From Methyloprofundus sp. (GTDB lineage: Bacteria; Pseudomonadota; Gammaproteobacteria; Methylococcales; Methylomonadaceae), in the NCBI GenBank assembly GCA_012960135.1, contig DUBW01000065.1:20080-72793 (forward strand): DNA of 52,714 nucleotides. The letters run 5' to 3'. The notes beneath the pieces are model-generated. The model had not been told where the DNA came from. It ran no database searches and was given only the letters and a program-made list of their open reading frames with translations. Positions 18,699-28,452 of this stretch are shown one piece after another (position 1 is the stretch's first letter; the number at the start of each line of letters is the position of its first letter). The position numbers were made by a program, and so were the translations under genes.

Positions 18699-19403
18699 AT
18701 GACTTCATCACGGATACGTATTCATTATTTTACCGATGTACTTTGTGTCTGGGCCTATCTGGCTCAGGTGCGCCTCGATGAACTGATTAAGAATAACTCA
18801 TCTGATATAGAAATTAGTTATCATTTTATGCCTATTTTCGGGAATACCGAGCACAGAATAGGCGAAGGTTGGAAAGATAAAGGAGGCTATGCAGCGTTTT
18901 CTCAGCATACTCATAAAGTATGTGCGGCATATCCTTATCTAGAGCTACATAAAGATATATGGCAGGTGAACCAGCCCAAAACCTCGGCGATTAGCCATTT
19001 GATGATCAAGGCGGTTCAATGTCTGGTAGATGAGGGAGTGGTTAATAATGAAGCCGATAGCAGTTTGCAACATAGAACTCAGTTTGAGGAATTTGTTTGG
19101 CAGGTTCGATTAGCTTTTTTTCGAGATGCTAAAGACATAGGCAATATGCAGGTGTTAATGGGAATTGCTAGAGCGATGCAATTACCACTGGCTGAAATAC
19201 AGCGTGTTCTGGATGATGGTACTGCACTAGCAGCCGTGTGTCGTGATATAGAATTAAGAGATGGATTCCGGGTAGAGGGAAGTCCCACCTATATCCTTAA
19301 TGAAGGCCGGCAAAAGCTTTATGGCAACGTTGGCTACCGGATTATTGAAGCAAACTTACATGAAATATTGAAACAGCCCAAAATGGAAGCGAGCTGGTGT
19401 TGA
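18699..19403 (+). CDS. DsbA-family protein, FrnE/2-hydroxychromene-2-carboxylate isomerase-like
   Basis: A 234-residue thioredoxin-fold protein with the DsbA-like helical insertion. It opens IRIHYFTDVLCVWAYLAQVRLDEL, in which the usual CxxC is replaced by a single cysteine followed by VWAY, as in isomerase-like members rather than disulfide oxidases. The cis-Pro region is VEGSPTYILNEGRQKLYGNVGYR. No signal peptide is seen, so it is cytoplasmic. It may be a glutathione-linked isomerase or transferase; substrate unknown. It is divergent from the toxin-antitoxin pair and otherwise isolated. Confidence 0.8.
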   Translation: MTSSRIRIHYFTDVLCVWAYLAQVRLDELIKNNSSDIEISYHFMPIFGNTEHRIGEGWKDKGGYAAFSQHTHKVCAAYPYLELHKDIWQVNQPKTSAISHLMIKAVQCLVDEGVVNNEADSSLQHRTQFEEFVWQVRLAFFRDAKDIGNMQVLMGIARAMQLPLAEIQRVLDDGTALAAVCRDIELRDGFRVEGSPTYILNEGRQKLYGNVGYRIIEANLHEILKQPKMEASWC

Positions 19404-20199
19404 GGGGATGATTTTTTATTTAATAAAATCGATTTAACTCGCCAGCCGGGCCTTGATTATTGATCGTTTTGAAAACTTGGGCAAAGGAAAGTCCGGGGTC
19501 AGATACAAATTACATCATCCAAAAAAGTTGCGTTTAATGTGTACTAGCGCACACTTGACCTTACACTTTTAAAATTTAATCGTAATCAAATCGTACACCA
19601 AAAGGCCGTTACCGACCTAAAGCGGACATGTAGAATATCCCAGTGATAATCAGAGCTATGACTTTAGCTGGCTGTTATCAGCCAGTTAATAATCACTACC
19701 TAGCTGTCAGCGTAATTCAAAAATAATGAATGAATAGTCAGGTAAAATTCGAAGCACCATACACAAACAATCTAAACCTTGAACCGTACAAAACGCGTAA
19801 TCACAAGCCCCAGCCTTACGCTTATAGAATTGCTCGGGCTGATCTCCTGTTTAATGTGGGTTTTGCGACTCCTATTACAAAATATTCCTGCCTCGGGCTA
19901 CTGCTTTGGAAGCAAAGCTAAAACAGTAAAAACTTATGGGGAGAAAGAAATGGCGGATGGGGCAGGAAATCATTACAGATCCTAAAATCACATAAGTGTA
20001 GCGAGATTTAATTTGATGATGGCAACACTAGGACGATCTCGGTTTTACATCAGGTGAGTTATTTAGAGGGCAAAAAACTATTATTAATAGTTACACAAGT
20101 ATTCGTAGTATAAAGCTCAATAGATGGGGCGCTGTCTTTAGCCTGCATTGCTATTGCCTTATGTAGCAATTAATAACGAATGGTATTTACGTAGCTACG
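19404..20199. other. Noncoding gap with repeat-like fragments
   Basis: About 800 bases with no gene I can support. It contains CCGGGGTCAGATACAAATT near 19495-19513, a phrase resembling ends of IS200/REP-associated transposase elements. There is a short hairpin CTGGCTG-TTAT-CAGCCAG near 19669-19686, and a half palindrome GCTGTCTTTAGCCTGC near 20132. Two overlapping short frames at 19730-19985 look non-coding. Confidence 0.5.
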
Positions 20200-20328
20200 T
20201 TACTTAAATAGTGTAAGCGCTTTCTGCAGGGTTGAGGATACACCCCATGCCAGTGGAATGCTGACATAAAGCCAAAATAATATTAATAGTAGTAGATCCG
20301 TTAGTTTACGAGACCTTGAATGACTCAT
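20200..20328 (-). CDS. MFS transporter small subunit (42 residues)
   Basis: A 42-residue protein: a basic N-terminus (MSHSRSRKL), then one hydrophobic helix holding LFWLYVSIPLAWGV, and a short tail (STLQKALTLFK). FWLYVxIPLAWGV is the hallmark of the small partner proteins encoded after OFA-type MFS carriers. Its ATG overlaps the stop TGA of the permease by two bases (ATGA), so translation is coupled and equimolar assembly is plausible. A GGAG ribosome site lies within the end of the permease gene. The gene is easily missed because of its size. Confidence 0.85.
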   Translation of the reverse strand: MSHSRSRKLTDLLLLILFWLYVSIPLAWGVSSTLQKALTLFK

Positions 20329-21761
20329 CGTATCTCCTCGTGGCTATTATTGGCGGCTGATTTTTCTAGATCTGTCTGCTTGGAATGGGGAAAAAGACTA
20401 TCAATTTTATCTAGGTCGTCATGCTTAATATGATGCTTTTCATGCACCGGTCGAATCATTAAATTACAGATAAAACCCAGGCTCAAAAGACCGGCCATAA
20501 TATACATAGTGACGCTGTATGCATCGGCTTTAGCAACGCCTTGCTCAATCTGAAACTCACGTATGTAATTAACTAATACCGGGCCTAGAATGCCGGCTGT
20601 TGCCCAGGCAGTAAGTAGGCGGCCGTGAATCCCACCGACATATCGGGTCCCGAATATATCGGCTAAATAGGCGGGTATCGTTGAGAAGCCGCCTCCATAC
20701 ATACTGAGGATCAGCGCATATAACAGGATAAATAAGCCCATATTACCCGATGCCCCAATGGCGGGTACCGAAGCATAAAGGGCGATACCCAGAATGAAAA
20801 AGAGTGTAAAAGTGTGTTTTCGACCGATATAATCTGATGCGGAAGACCAGAAAAATCGCCCGCCCATATTAAATAGACTGAGCAGGCCAACAAACCCAGC
20901 CGCCGCCGCCGCGCTAATAGTGCCTTTGAAAATTTCCTGGATCATCACCGAGGCTTGCCCTAGAACGCCTATGCCTGCGGTGACATTTAAACACAGCACT
21001 AACCAAAGCAAATAAAATTGCGGCGTTTTAAGGACTTGATCGATATGTACATGATGCTGGCTGATCATATCGTTTTGCACAACGGGTGGTGTCCAGCCTG
21101 CAGGTCGCCAGTTTTGTGGAGGTGTGCGGATAGTGAACGAACCTATCAACATAGAGAGAAAATAAATGCAGCCCATAATGATAAAGGTTTGCATGATACC
21201 CACAGAGTCTGGCGATGCAAAATGCTGCATAAGCCAGATCGACAGTGGCGCCCCAATCATCGCACCACCACCGAAGCCCATAATCGCCATGCCCGTTGCC
21301 ATGCCACGACGATCAGGAAACCATTTGATCAAGGTCGAGACCGGTGAAACATAACCTAGTCCTAGGCCTATGCCGCCTAAAACACCATAGCCTAAATAGA
21401 CGATCCAGATTTGATGCAGGTAAACGCCTAATGCAGAAACTAGAAATCCGCCTCCAAAGCAGCAGGCAGCAACAAACATGGTCAGTCGTGGACCTACTTT
21501 TTCCAGCCACTTGCCACCAAATGCGGCTGAAAGCCCAAGAAAAACAATGGCTAGGCTAAATATCCAGCCCAAGGATGTTAACTTCCAGTCATCGGGTGCA
21601 GACTCTGTAATACCAATGACTCGGGTTAAAGGGCTGTTAAATACGCTAAACGCGTAAGCCTGGCCGATACACAGGTGCACTGCCAGGGCGGCGGGAGGCA
21701 CCATCCATCTATTGTAATTGGCCTTGGCAACGGTGCGTTGCGGGGAAAAGAAACCTGACAT
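20325..21761 (-). CDS. MFS transporter, oxalate:formate antiporter (OFA) family
   Basis: A 478-residue, twelve-segment permease. The opening RWMVPPAALAVHLCIGQAYAFSVF and GIGLGLGYVSPVSTLIKWFPDRRGMATG are typical of OFA members such as OxlT and YhjX, and the central loop and WSSASDYIGRKHTF give the second MFS A-motif-like region. Substrate is a monocarboxylate or oxalate by family; formate would suit a methylotroph, but this is inference. It is followed, with ATGA overlap, by the 42-residue small subunit. The start at MSGFFSPQRTV has AGGAGT eight bases upstream. Confidence 0.88.
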   Translation of the reverse strand: MSGFFSPQRTVAKANYNRWMVPPAALAVHLCIGQAYAFSVFNSPLTRVIGITESAPDDWKLTSLGWIFSLAIVFLGLSAAFGGKWLEKVGPRLTMFVAACCFGGGFLVSALGVYLHQIWIVYLGYGVLGGIGLGLGYVSPVSTLIKWFPDRRGMATGMAIMGFGGGAMIGAPLSIWLMQHFASPDSVGIMQTFIIMGCIYFLSMLIGSFTIRTPPQNWRPAGWTPPVVQNDMISQHHVHIDQVLKTPQFYLLWLVLCLNVTAGIGVLGQASVMIQEIFKGTISAAAAAGFVGLLSLFNMGGRFFWSSASDYIGRKHTFTLFFILGIALYASVPAIGASGNMGLFILLYALILSMYGGGFSTIPAYLADIFGTRYVGGIHGRLLTAWATAGILGPVLVNYIREFQIEQGVAKADAYSVTMYIMAGLLSLGFICNLMIRPVHEKHHIKHDDLDKIDSLFPHSKQTDLEKSAANNSHEEIR

Positions 21762-21854
21762 TTAAACTCCTGTGCGTGATTCGGGTGGAAGGCTGAATCT
21801 ATGTGGAATTGTACTCATTTACCAAACGTATACGAAATAATTTTGCTATCTGGA

Positions 21855-21903
21855 AGCGAGGTCTTTAGCCCCGTATTTTACCAGGGAGGCTAAAAACCTC
21901 GCT
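21855..21903. repeat. REP-like palindrome copy
   Basis: AGCGAGGTCTTTAGCC at 21855-21870 pairs with GGCTAAAAACCTCGCT at 21888-21903 with one mismatch. It lies between the permease and phosphopantetheinyl-transferase genes and may separate their transcripts. Confidence 0.75.
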
Positions 21904-21947
21904 GCCAGTGTCCGTTTTGATATGATCTTCTTCCTCGTTGAGCCTAG

Positions 21948-22634
21948 TCAGCTAATTGCTATCAACTGTAATTTTGCATTTCGCTGATCACACACCACTG
22001 CGCCAAATTCATTTTCTGGCAAGTCCAGAGTATGAATCTGCCATTGATCCGCCAGCCCTCCGAGTTCAGGGACGCGTAGAAAGGACGATGTATCATCAGG
22101 GTTAACCACACATTGATCTAGACCCAGAGTAATGCCTTTACCCACCGCTTTAACAAAGCCTTCTTTTTTAACCCAGAACTGGTAAAAAGCACGACTACGT
22201 TTGGATCTATCCAGGCTATACCAATAATCAGCTTCCTCGGGAGCAAAACATTTTTTTACCAGGCCTTCCCAAGTGTGGCGCGATTTATAGCGTTCTAAAT
22301 CTATCCCTAGCTGACATTGGGAGCTAATTACAACAGCCAGACTATCTCCTGAATGCGACATATTAAAGCTAGTGTCAGGGTGGTCGGGTAAAAAGGGTTT
22401 GCCGAATTCGGTTTTTTCAATTTCTAGGTCTGCAGCCGATTGATTAAGGTGCTTTGCTAATAATTGTCTTAGAATGCCATGGCAAATAATATAGCGTACC
22501 TTGAGTTTGGATATTTTAAACCGTTCTGCTATTGCCAGTTCATTCTGGTCTAGTAATGCCTTATATTCTGATAACCGAGAAGTAAAGTTTAAGACGGAAG
22601 GCGTATAGAAGACTTTTATTTCCTGTCTACTCAT
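21948..22634 (-). CDS. 4'-phosphopantetheinyl transferase, Sfp/HetI type
   Basis: Transfers phosphopantetheine from CoA to a serine of carrier proteins used in polyketide, non-ribosomal peptide or fatty-acid synthesis. The 228-residue protein has the three family motifs: FNMSHSGD at 90-97, GIDLERYK at 110-117 with magnesium ligands D and E, and FWVKKEGFVKAVGKGI at 153-168. The pseudo-dimeric length marks it as Sfp-type rather than AcpS. The ATG at 22634 overlaps the ggt stop by eight bases; an ATG at 22649 is also possible. No carrier-protein gene is nearby, so its partner is unknown. Confidence 0.92.
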   Translation of the reverse strand: MSRQEIKVFYTPSVLNFTSRLSEYKALLDQNELAIAERFKISKLKVRYIICHGILRQLLAKHLNQSAADLEIEKTEFGKPFLPDHPDTSFNMSHSGDSLAVVISSQCQLGIDLERYKSRHTWEGLVKKCFAPEEADYWYSLDRSKRSRAFYQFWVKKEGFVKAVGKGITLGLDQCVVNPDDTSSFLRVPELGGLADQWQIHTLDLPENEFGAVVCDQRNAKLQLIAIS

Positions 22635-24342
22635 GAACCTGTTGTACACTCGCTAAGCCTTCGCCACGAGAGTCGCTGGCGGCTGATAAGACGTCAGTGA
22701 TTTTATTCAGCTCTACTGCCTGCATATTGCCATAATTATAATATTGCTTAAGCTGATGCCCCAATGCCTGCAGACCTTCAATTTCCTCAGGGGTTAAACC
22801 GTCTTTTTCATATAGAATTTGATCGGGTATATATTGGTGATGAAAGCGCTTTACCTGCACCCATGACTCGGGTGAATTACCTGCGGCAAAATCCAGTGAG
22901 GCTAATAATACCATGGAAATAATCCGGCTGCCGCCGGGTGTACCTAGGACAGCTACGCGTTCACTGTCTTCTAAAAATGTTGGTGTCATGCTAGATAACA
23001 TGCGTTTTTCAGGGGCGATTGCATTGGCATCACCGCCGACCAGGCCGTAACCGTTGCCACTGTTTTGAGCACTGACAAAATCATCCATTTCATTGTTAAG
23101 CAATACGCCGGTACCGCTCGCGACTAGCCCAGCACCAAACGGGAAGTTAATGCTTAATGTTGCGGCAACACGATTACCTTCATTATCTATAATTGAAAAA
23201 TGTGTGGTATTGCGGCCACCTGGTTTATCTGGAGTATTTCCGGTTAGATTGTCACTAGCCAGCGCCTTATCCAGGCGGATTGTACTGGACTGCCCTTGTG
23301 CATAATGCTTATTTATCAGGCGATCGACAGGCACATCGACAAAATCAGCATCGCCTAAATATAAAGCCCGGTCATGATAGGCGCGGCGCATCGCTTCAAC
23401 TATAAGGTGCTTGCGCGTTATAGGGTCTAGTGCTTGCAGATCAATATTTTCGAGGATATTTAAGGCTTCAATTAATACAATCCCCCCCGATGAGGGCAGC
23501 GCTGCACTGGTTATTTTTATATCTTTATAATGTCCTGTGACGGGTGTGCGTTCGACTATCTGATAGTTATTTAAATCCTCTAAAGTCCAGATTCCGCCCT
23601 CCTGCTTTACTGCATGCACTAATTTATCCGCAACCGTTCCGGTATAGAATCCAGCTTTGCCCTGTTCTGCTATCTGCCGTAAGGTTTGCGCCAGGTCGGT
23701 TTGAATCAGTAAGCTGTCTTTGGCAGGAATTTTTCCTTGCGCTAAAAAGATATTTGCCGTTTCAAGGTGTTGATTAAGAATCGCCTGGCGCATTGCCAGT
23801 AATTTCTGATGTCTGGCATCAATTTTAAAACCTTGCTCAGCATAGCGAATAGCGGGAGCTAAGCTGGTTGTGAGAGGCAGCTTGCCATATTTTTTTGACA
23901 AATATACCAATCCTGCTGGCATGCCCGGAATACCAGCGGCCAGAGCACCATTTAATGATAGCTGCTTATTTGCATCCCCCGATGCGTTAAGAAACATATC
24001 TTTATGTGCAGCTAAAGGTGCTTTTTCGCGGCCATCCAGCATAATGTCCAGGCCATCACTTTCGCGGTGTAATAACCAGAAGCCACCACCACCCAGCCCC
24101 GAACCCGAGGGCTCGACTACGGCTAATGACGCGCTAACCGCTACGGCGGCATCGTAGACATTGCCGCCTTTTTGCAAGATTTCGAAGCCTGCCTGCGTTG
24201 CCAGAGGATGAGCGGAGGCGATAGCAGCTTGACTTGCTTGCTTCACACTACAGCCTGTTATACTGAGCGCTGTTATAATTATCAGACTGGCTAGATCAGA
24301 ATACTGAACCGGCTTATTTTGCTTCCAAAAAGAACTTAACAT
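22627..24342 (-). CDS. ggt: Gamma-glutamyltranspeptidase (lipoprotein form)
   Basis: Cleaves gamma-glutamyl bonds of glutathione and related thiols in the periplasm. It is made as a precursor that cuts itself. The start at 24342 gives 571 residues, with a lipobox SITGC, so the enzyme is probably membrane-anchored. Substrate motifs GGNVYDAAVAVSASLAVVEPSGSGLGGGGF follow. The autoprocessing nucleophile is Thr379 in NTTHFS, and SSMTPTF and LGTPGGSRI follow later, as the family requires. An upstream ATG at 24417 would overlap the opposite gene and lacks sense; AAAGG lies seven bases before 24342. It is cotranscribed with the phosphopantetheinyl transferase. Confidence 0.93.
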   Translation of the reverse strand: MLSSFWKQNKPVQYSDLASLIIITALSITGCSVKQASQAAIASAHPLATQAGFEILQKGGNVYDAAVAVSASLAVVEPSGSGLGGGGFWLLHRESDGLDIMLDGREKAPLAAHKDMFLNASGDANKQLSLNGALAAGIPGMPAGLVYLSKKYGKLPLTTSLAPAIRYAEQGFKIDARHQKLLAMRQAILNQHLETANIFLAQGKIPAKDSLLIQTDLAQTLRQIAEQGKAGFYTGTVADKLVHAVKQEGGIWTLEDLNNYQIVERTPVTGHYKDIKITSAALPSSGGIVLIEALNILENIDLQALDPITRKHLIVEAMRRAYHDRALYLGDADFVDVPVDRLINKHYAQGQSSTIRLDKALASDNLTGNTPDKPGGRNTTHFSIIDNEGNRVAATLSINFPFGAGLVASGTGVLLNNEMDDFVSAQNSGNGYGLVGGDANAIAPEKRMLSSMTPTFLEDSERVAVLGTPGGSRIISMVLLASLDFAAGNSPESWVQVKRFHHQYIPDQILYEKDGLTPEEIEGLQALGHQLKQYYNYGNMQAVELNKITDVLSAASDSRGEGLASVQQVHE

Positions 24343-25201
24343 GACTGTACCTTTTACAAATATACACGCATTAATCATCGATATGGATGGCGTATTATGG
24401 CATGGTGAAAAAGCCATTGCCGGATTAAACGAATTCTTTCAGGTTTTGCGCGAGCAAGAAATCCCCTTTGTACTGGCAACTAATAATGCCAGTCATACCA
24501 ACCAACAATATATAGATAAACTGGCACGTATGGGTGTGGCTGTGACGGGCAAAGAAATACTAACCTCAGGGATGGCGACAGCACTGTACCTGGCTCAAAA
24601 TAAAGATCCGGCGACAACCCGGGTATTTGTTTTGGGTGAAGATGGGGCAAGATTGCCATTATTAGAACAGGGGTTTACTCTAACCGAACTGTATCAATTA
24701 AATACCGAGGCAACACCCGGTCAGGGAGCAGATGTTGTGGTCTGTGGTAAAGATGAGTCGATAAGCTGGGATAAACTGTCTACCGCAACATTAAACCTAA
24801 GCGCGGGCGCAGAGTTTATCGCAACCAATGGCGATACCACACTACCGACTGAAAGAGGGCTAATACAAGGCAATGGTGCAATTTTAGCGGCTTTACATGC
24901 GGCTACAGGCTGTACACCGAAAGTAATCGGTAAGCCCGAGCCAATTATCTATCAGCAGGCTTTGGCGCTACTTGGTAGCAATGCTGAAAATACTATCGCC
25001 ATCGGCGACCGGTTAGATACTGATATTTTAGGTGCAGTGCGCGCGGGTATGCGTAGCTTAATGGTGTTGACGGGAGCTTCAACAGAAGAAGAGATAGCGC
25101 AGATTGATTATGCGCCCACTTGGATTATGGATGATTTAGCCGCTGTTACAGTAGCTTTACGCAACCTGAGCGGAGATGAAAGCAGTGGTTATAGAATGTG
25201 A
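24341..25201 (+). CDS. HAD-IIA family phosphatase (NagD/phosphoglycolate-like)
   Basis: A 286-residue phosphatase of the HAD superfamily. Motif I is IIDMDGVLWHG with Asp14 nucleophile and Asp16, motif II is FVLATNNAS, the C2a cap occupies the middle, and motif III/IV are KPEPIIYQQAL and IAIGDRLDTDILGAVRAGM. Members act on nucleotide monophosphates, phosphoglycolate or p-nitrophenyl phosphate; the natural substrate cannot be read from sequence. Its ATG overlaps the ggt ATG on the opposite strand within CATG, so the two genes share one start region and have no space for conventional separate leaders outside each other's coding frames. Confidence 0.9.
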   Translation: MTVPFTNIHALIIDMDGVLWHGEKAIAGLNEFFQVLREQEIPFVLATNNASHTNQQYIDKLARMGVAVTGKEILTSGMATALYLAQNKDPATTRVFVLGEDGARLPLLEQGFTLTELYQLNTEATPGQGADVVVCGKDESISWDKLSTATLNLSAGAEFIATNGDTTLPTERGLIQGNGAILAALHAATGCTPKVIGKPEPIIYQQALALLGSNAENTIAIGDRLDTDILGAVRAGMRSLMVLTGASTEEEIAQIDYAPTWIMDDLAAVTVALRNLSGDESSGYRM

Positions 25202-25443
25202 TTAATATACAGCCGCTAGGTTGGGCTAAAGTCAGGGATTAAGGGATTAAGGCATTAAAAATGCCCCGATACTTGAGCTTTGAGAGTTAACTGTAATGAA
25301 CAGCGCTCAAAGTTCAGAAAGTTATTAGGTTTTCATTCCTACCCATAAATTACGAATAACAGCATGTTAATTTACTTGGCGGGTTGAACGATTAACTATA
25401 AGAACTTAGAACAGCATTGAGATTACTTTCCCTCTCAAAACCA

Positions 25444-25475
25444 AATATCAAGCAGGGGCCCCCTTGATATTTTTT
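25444..25475 (+). terminator. Probable rho-independent terminator
   Basis: AATATCAAG at 25444-25452 pairs with CTTGATATT at 25463-25471 around a GC-rich middle, followed by TTTTT. It lies about 240 bases past the HAD gene and just ahead of the broken gene at 25494. The other bases of this gap show nothing clear. Confidence 0.5.
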
Positions 25476-25493
25476 CAGGATGACTAAATTATA

Positions 25494-25947
25494 ATGGAAA
25501 TAACTTCAAATCTATCTTCAAGCTATGGCAAACTGGTTTCTGAGTTTTTGAACGAAAACTATGATGAACTTTTTTGGTACCTCCCTTTCTGGCTGGCGAC
25601 TTCGAGGCACTATTTACCAAAGATGACTTTTCTACCATTAATACCGTCACTCTGGTAACAACTCTAAATAAAGTCAGTAAGATTTTTCAGGATTACATCA
25701 AAACTTGGATTTCTTTAAGAAAGGTACAGGCGCTATTCGTGCCGGTGATATTGTAATCACCACAGCAGTGCGCTGGGGTTGTTGGCTATCTTATTTCAAA
25801 ATAACGGGCTCACCCCGAGAAGCCACTTACGAAGAGAAACAAGCTAATCCAAGGAAAGAACGCTGGTCCTGGCATAGAGAAGTCAGGAGCTTTTCACTCA
25901 ATTATGACGGTAGCTGGTGGCAATATAACCTTGATAGAAAACTATGA
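25494..25947 (+). pseudogene. Unrecognised gene broken by two frameshifts
   Basis: Three consecutive reading frames join into one plausible protein of about 150 residues. The first frame starts at ATG 25494 (MEITSNLSSSYGK), leaves at a six-T run 25570-25575 into LVPPFLAGDFEALFTKDDF, and switches again near 25703 into DFFKKGTGAIRAGD, ending at 25947. Each switch is repaired by adding one base. The last part is rich in tryptophan (WGCWLSYF, RWSWHREV, SWWQYNL). I do not recognise the family. Either a decayed gene or one hit by homopolymer read errors. Confidence 0.6.
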
Positions 25948-26011
25948 CTGGATTTATTCTTAGAATTACACCCTAATCAACCGGTCACTCAAACAGATGC
26001 ATGCACACTAG

Positions 26012-26170
26012 GAGGCTGTCCGAGAATAGAAGCCGTCGCGAGGAAAAGCCCTTTTGCGTCAGTTTTTTCGAACATTTGAGGCGAATAGTTGCGCTCTTTA
26101 ACGAAGATGTTCGGGAAAAATGGCCAAAAGGGATTTTTCCGTAGTAGGTTCTCTATTCTTGGACAGCCTC
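26012..26170. mobile_element. Foldback MITE with CTAG target duplication
   Basis: A 159-base element with no coding capacity. Its two halves are imperfect reverse complements over about 65 bases. The outer ends GAGGCTGTCC...GGACAGCCTC match perfectly for ten bases and beyond (GAATA...TATTC). It is bordered by CTAG at 26008-26011 and 26171-26174, a clean target duplication. Ends and duplication resemble those of IS5-group elements, so a non-autonomous derivative is likely. The strong fold could also act as a transcription terminator between the broken gene and hda. Confidence 0.85.
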
Positions 26171-26231
26171 CTAGACACCCTAAATTTTGGTAGCGATAAG
26201 GTGGAGATAATCAAGCCTTGTGCTGATTTTT

Positions 26232-26927
26232 TTATTCCTCAGCCAGGACCTGCTTTAGAAATGGCACGGTCAGTTTACGCTTGGCAATCAGAGTTGCCTG
26301 TTCCAGTTTTGGTAATAATTCCCACAAGGCCGGTAAATCACGCGCATAATTTTTCGTCAGGAAATCACCCACCTGTGGTGATATTTCAAAGCCCAGATTC
26401 TTCGCCCTAAAGGTGAGTGCCGCTACCTGTTCAGTATCTGATAATTCCTGGAGCTTTAGGGTTAAACCCCAGTTCATGCGCGTTTTTAAATCAGCTAATT
26501 CAATTGCCAGATAAACAGGAGGACAATCTGCCGAGACAATCAGTTGGTGATTATTTTCCCGATGTCGATTATAGAAATTAAATAGGGCAATTTCCCATGC
26601 GTTATTTGCAGCACACGACTCTATATTATCTATGCAGATTAGATCAAAAGCTTCCAGGCCGGTAAGGATATCGGGAGAGGGCAATTGAATTTTGTCTAAA
26701 GACAGATAAAAAGCAGTAAGTTTGCGTTGCTGGGCGCGCAGGCAACATGCTTGTAATAAATGTGATTTACCCGCCCCTTGTTTACCCCAGAGATAAAGTT
26801 GCTGCTCACCTTGGCCACTAGAGGTATCTGTTAGCTGTTGAATAATTTCCTGATGACTAGCGGTATAAAAACTAGCAAAGGATTGCTCAGCCTTTAAATC
26901 AAACTGTATCGGGATCTGTTGCGGCAT
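26232..26927 (-). CDS. hda: DnaA regulatory inactivator Hda
   Basis: Hda binds the DNA-loaded sliding clamp and stimulates ATP hydrolysis by DnaA, preventing re-initiation. The 231 residues correspond to a DnaA-like AAA+ module without the DNA-binding domain. The N-terminus MPQQIPIQFDL carries the clamp-binding motif (QIPIQF). FASFY, the Walker A WGKQGAGKSH at 47-56, Walker B-type LICIDNIES, and LKTRMNWGL as sensor/arginine-finger region are all present. It heads the hda-DUF2069-wrbA-arsC cluster, typical of gammaproteobacteria; three bases separate it from the DUF2069 gene. Confidence 0.95.
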   Translation of the reverse strand: MPQQIPIQFDLKAEQSFASFYTASHQEIIQQLTDTSSGQGEQQLYLWGKQGAGKSHLLQACCLRAQQRKLTAFYLSLDKIQLPSPDILTGLEAFDLICIDNIESCAANNAWEIALFNFYNRHRENNHQLIVSADCPPVYLAIELADLKTRMNWGLTLKLQELSDTEQVAALTFRAKNLGFEISPQVGDFLTKNYARDLPALWELLPKLEQATLIAKRKLTVPFLKQVLAEE

Positions 26928-26929
26928 TA

Positions 26930-27937
<1,008 letters not shown>

Positions 27938-27958
27938 GAAAATTATGTGAATAACCGC

Positions 27959-28306
27959 TTATAAAATGGCTAAGACATTTTCCGGTGGGCGACCCACAGC
28001 TGCTTTACCATTGGCTAAGACGATAGGGCGCTCAATTAATTTAGGCGCATTCACCATGCCTGCAATTAAAGCATCGCGGTCAAGGTCGGGGGCGTTCATA
28101 CCAGTTGCTTTATATTCAGCTTCATTCTTACGCATCAATTCACGCGGCTGCATATCCAACAGGGTCAAAATAGTATCTAATTCTTCAATTGTAGGCGGTG
28201 TTTTTAAATATTCAACAACCTCAGCTTGTACGCCATTTTCTACCAATAATTGTAATGTTTGACGTGATTTACTGCATCTTGGGTTATGGTAAATTTTTAC
28301 GCTCAT
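27959..28306 (-). CDS. arsC: Arsenate reductase, glutaredoxin-linked ArsC family
   Basis: A 115-residue thioredoxin-fold reductase that converts arsenate to arsenite with glutathione and glutaredoxin. It has catalytic Cys10 in YHNPRCSKSRQ, an arginine in LMRKNEAEYK, and the substrate arginines in LIERPIVLANGKAAVGRPPE. The start is the only ATG before the active site. No arsenite pump or ArsR is nearby, and many housekeeping members of this family next to wrbA may have another thiol-redox role. Confidence 0.9.
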   Translation of the reverse strand: MSVKIYHNPRCSKSRQTLQLLVENGVQAEVVEYLKTPPTIEELDTILTLLDMQPRELMRKNEAEYKATGMNAPDLDRDALIAGMVNAPKLIERPIVLANGKAAVGRPPENVLAIL

Positions 28307-28380
28307 GGGCTATTTTATCCAGGCTAAAATTGAAAAGCCTATAATATCACATGCGCAGAAAACCGATATTTGCAAATAAC

Positions 28381-28442
28381 TGTAGAGCGCAGCCTTAGCC
28401 TGCCAGTAGTCAATAATCAGCCAGCTAAAGCCACACTCTACA
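28381..28442. repeat. REP-like palindrome copy
   Basis: TGTAGAGCGCAGCCTTAGCC on the left pairs imperfectly with GCTAAAGCCACACTCTACA on the right, joined by CAATAATCAGCC. It lies between the MATE exporter end and the arsC start. Confidence 0.7.
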
Positions 28443-28452
28443 AGTGTTTATC

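Noticed and set aside
19730-19985. Two overlapping 63- and 68-codon frames
   Set aside because: No ribosome site, no family resemblance, overlapping in different frames within a repeat-like gap.
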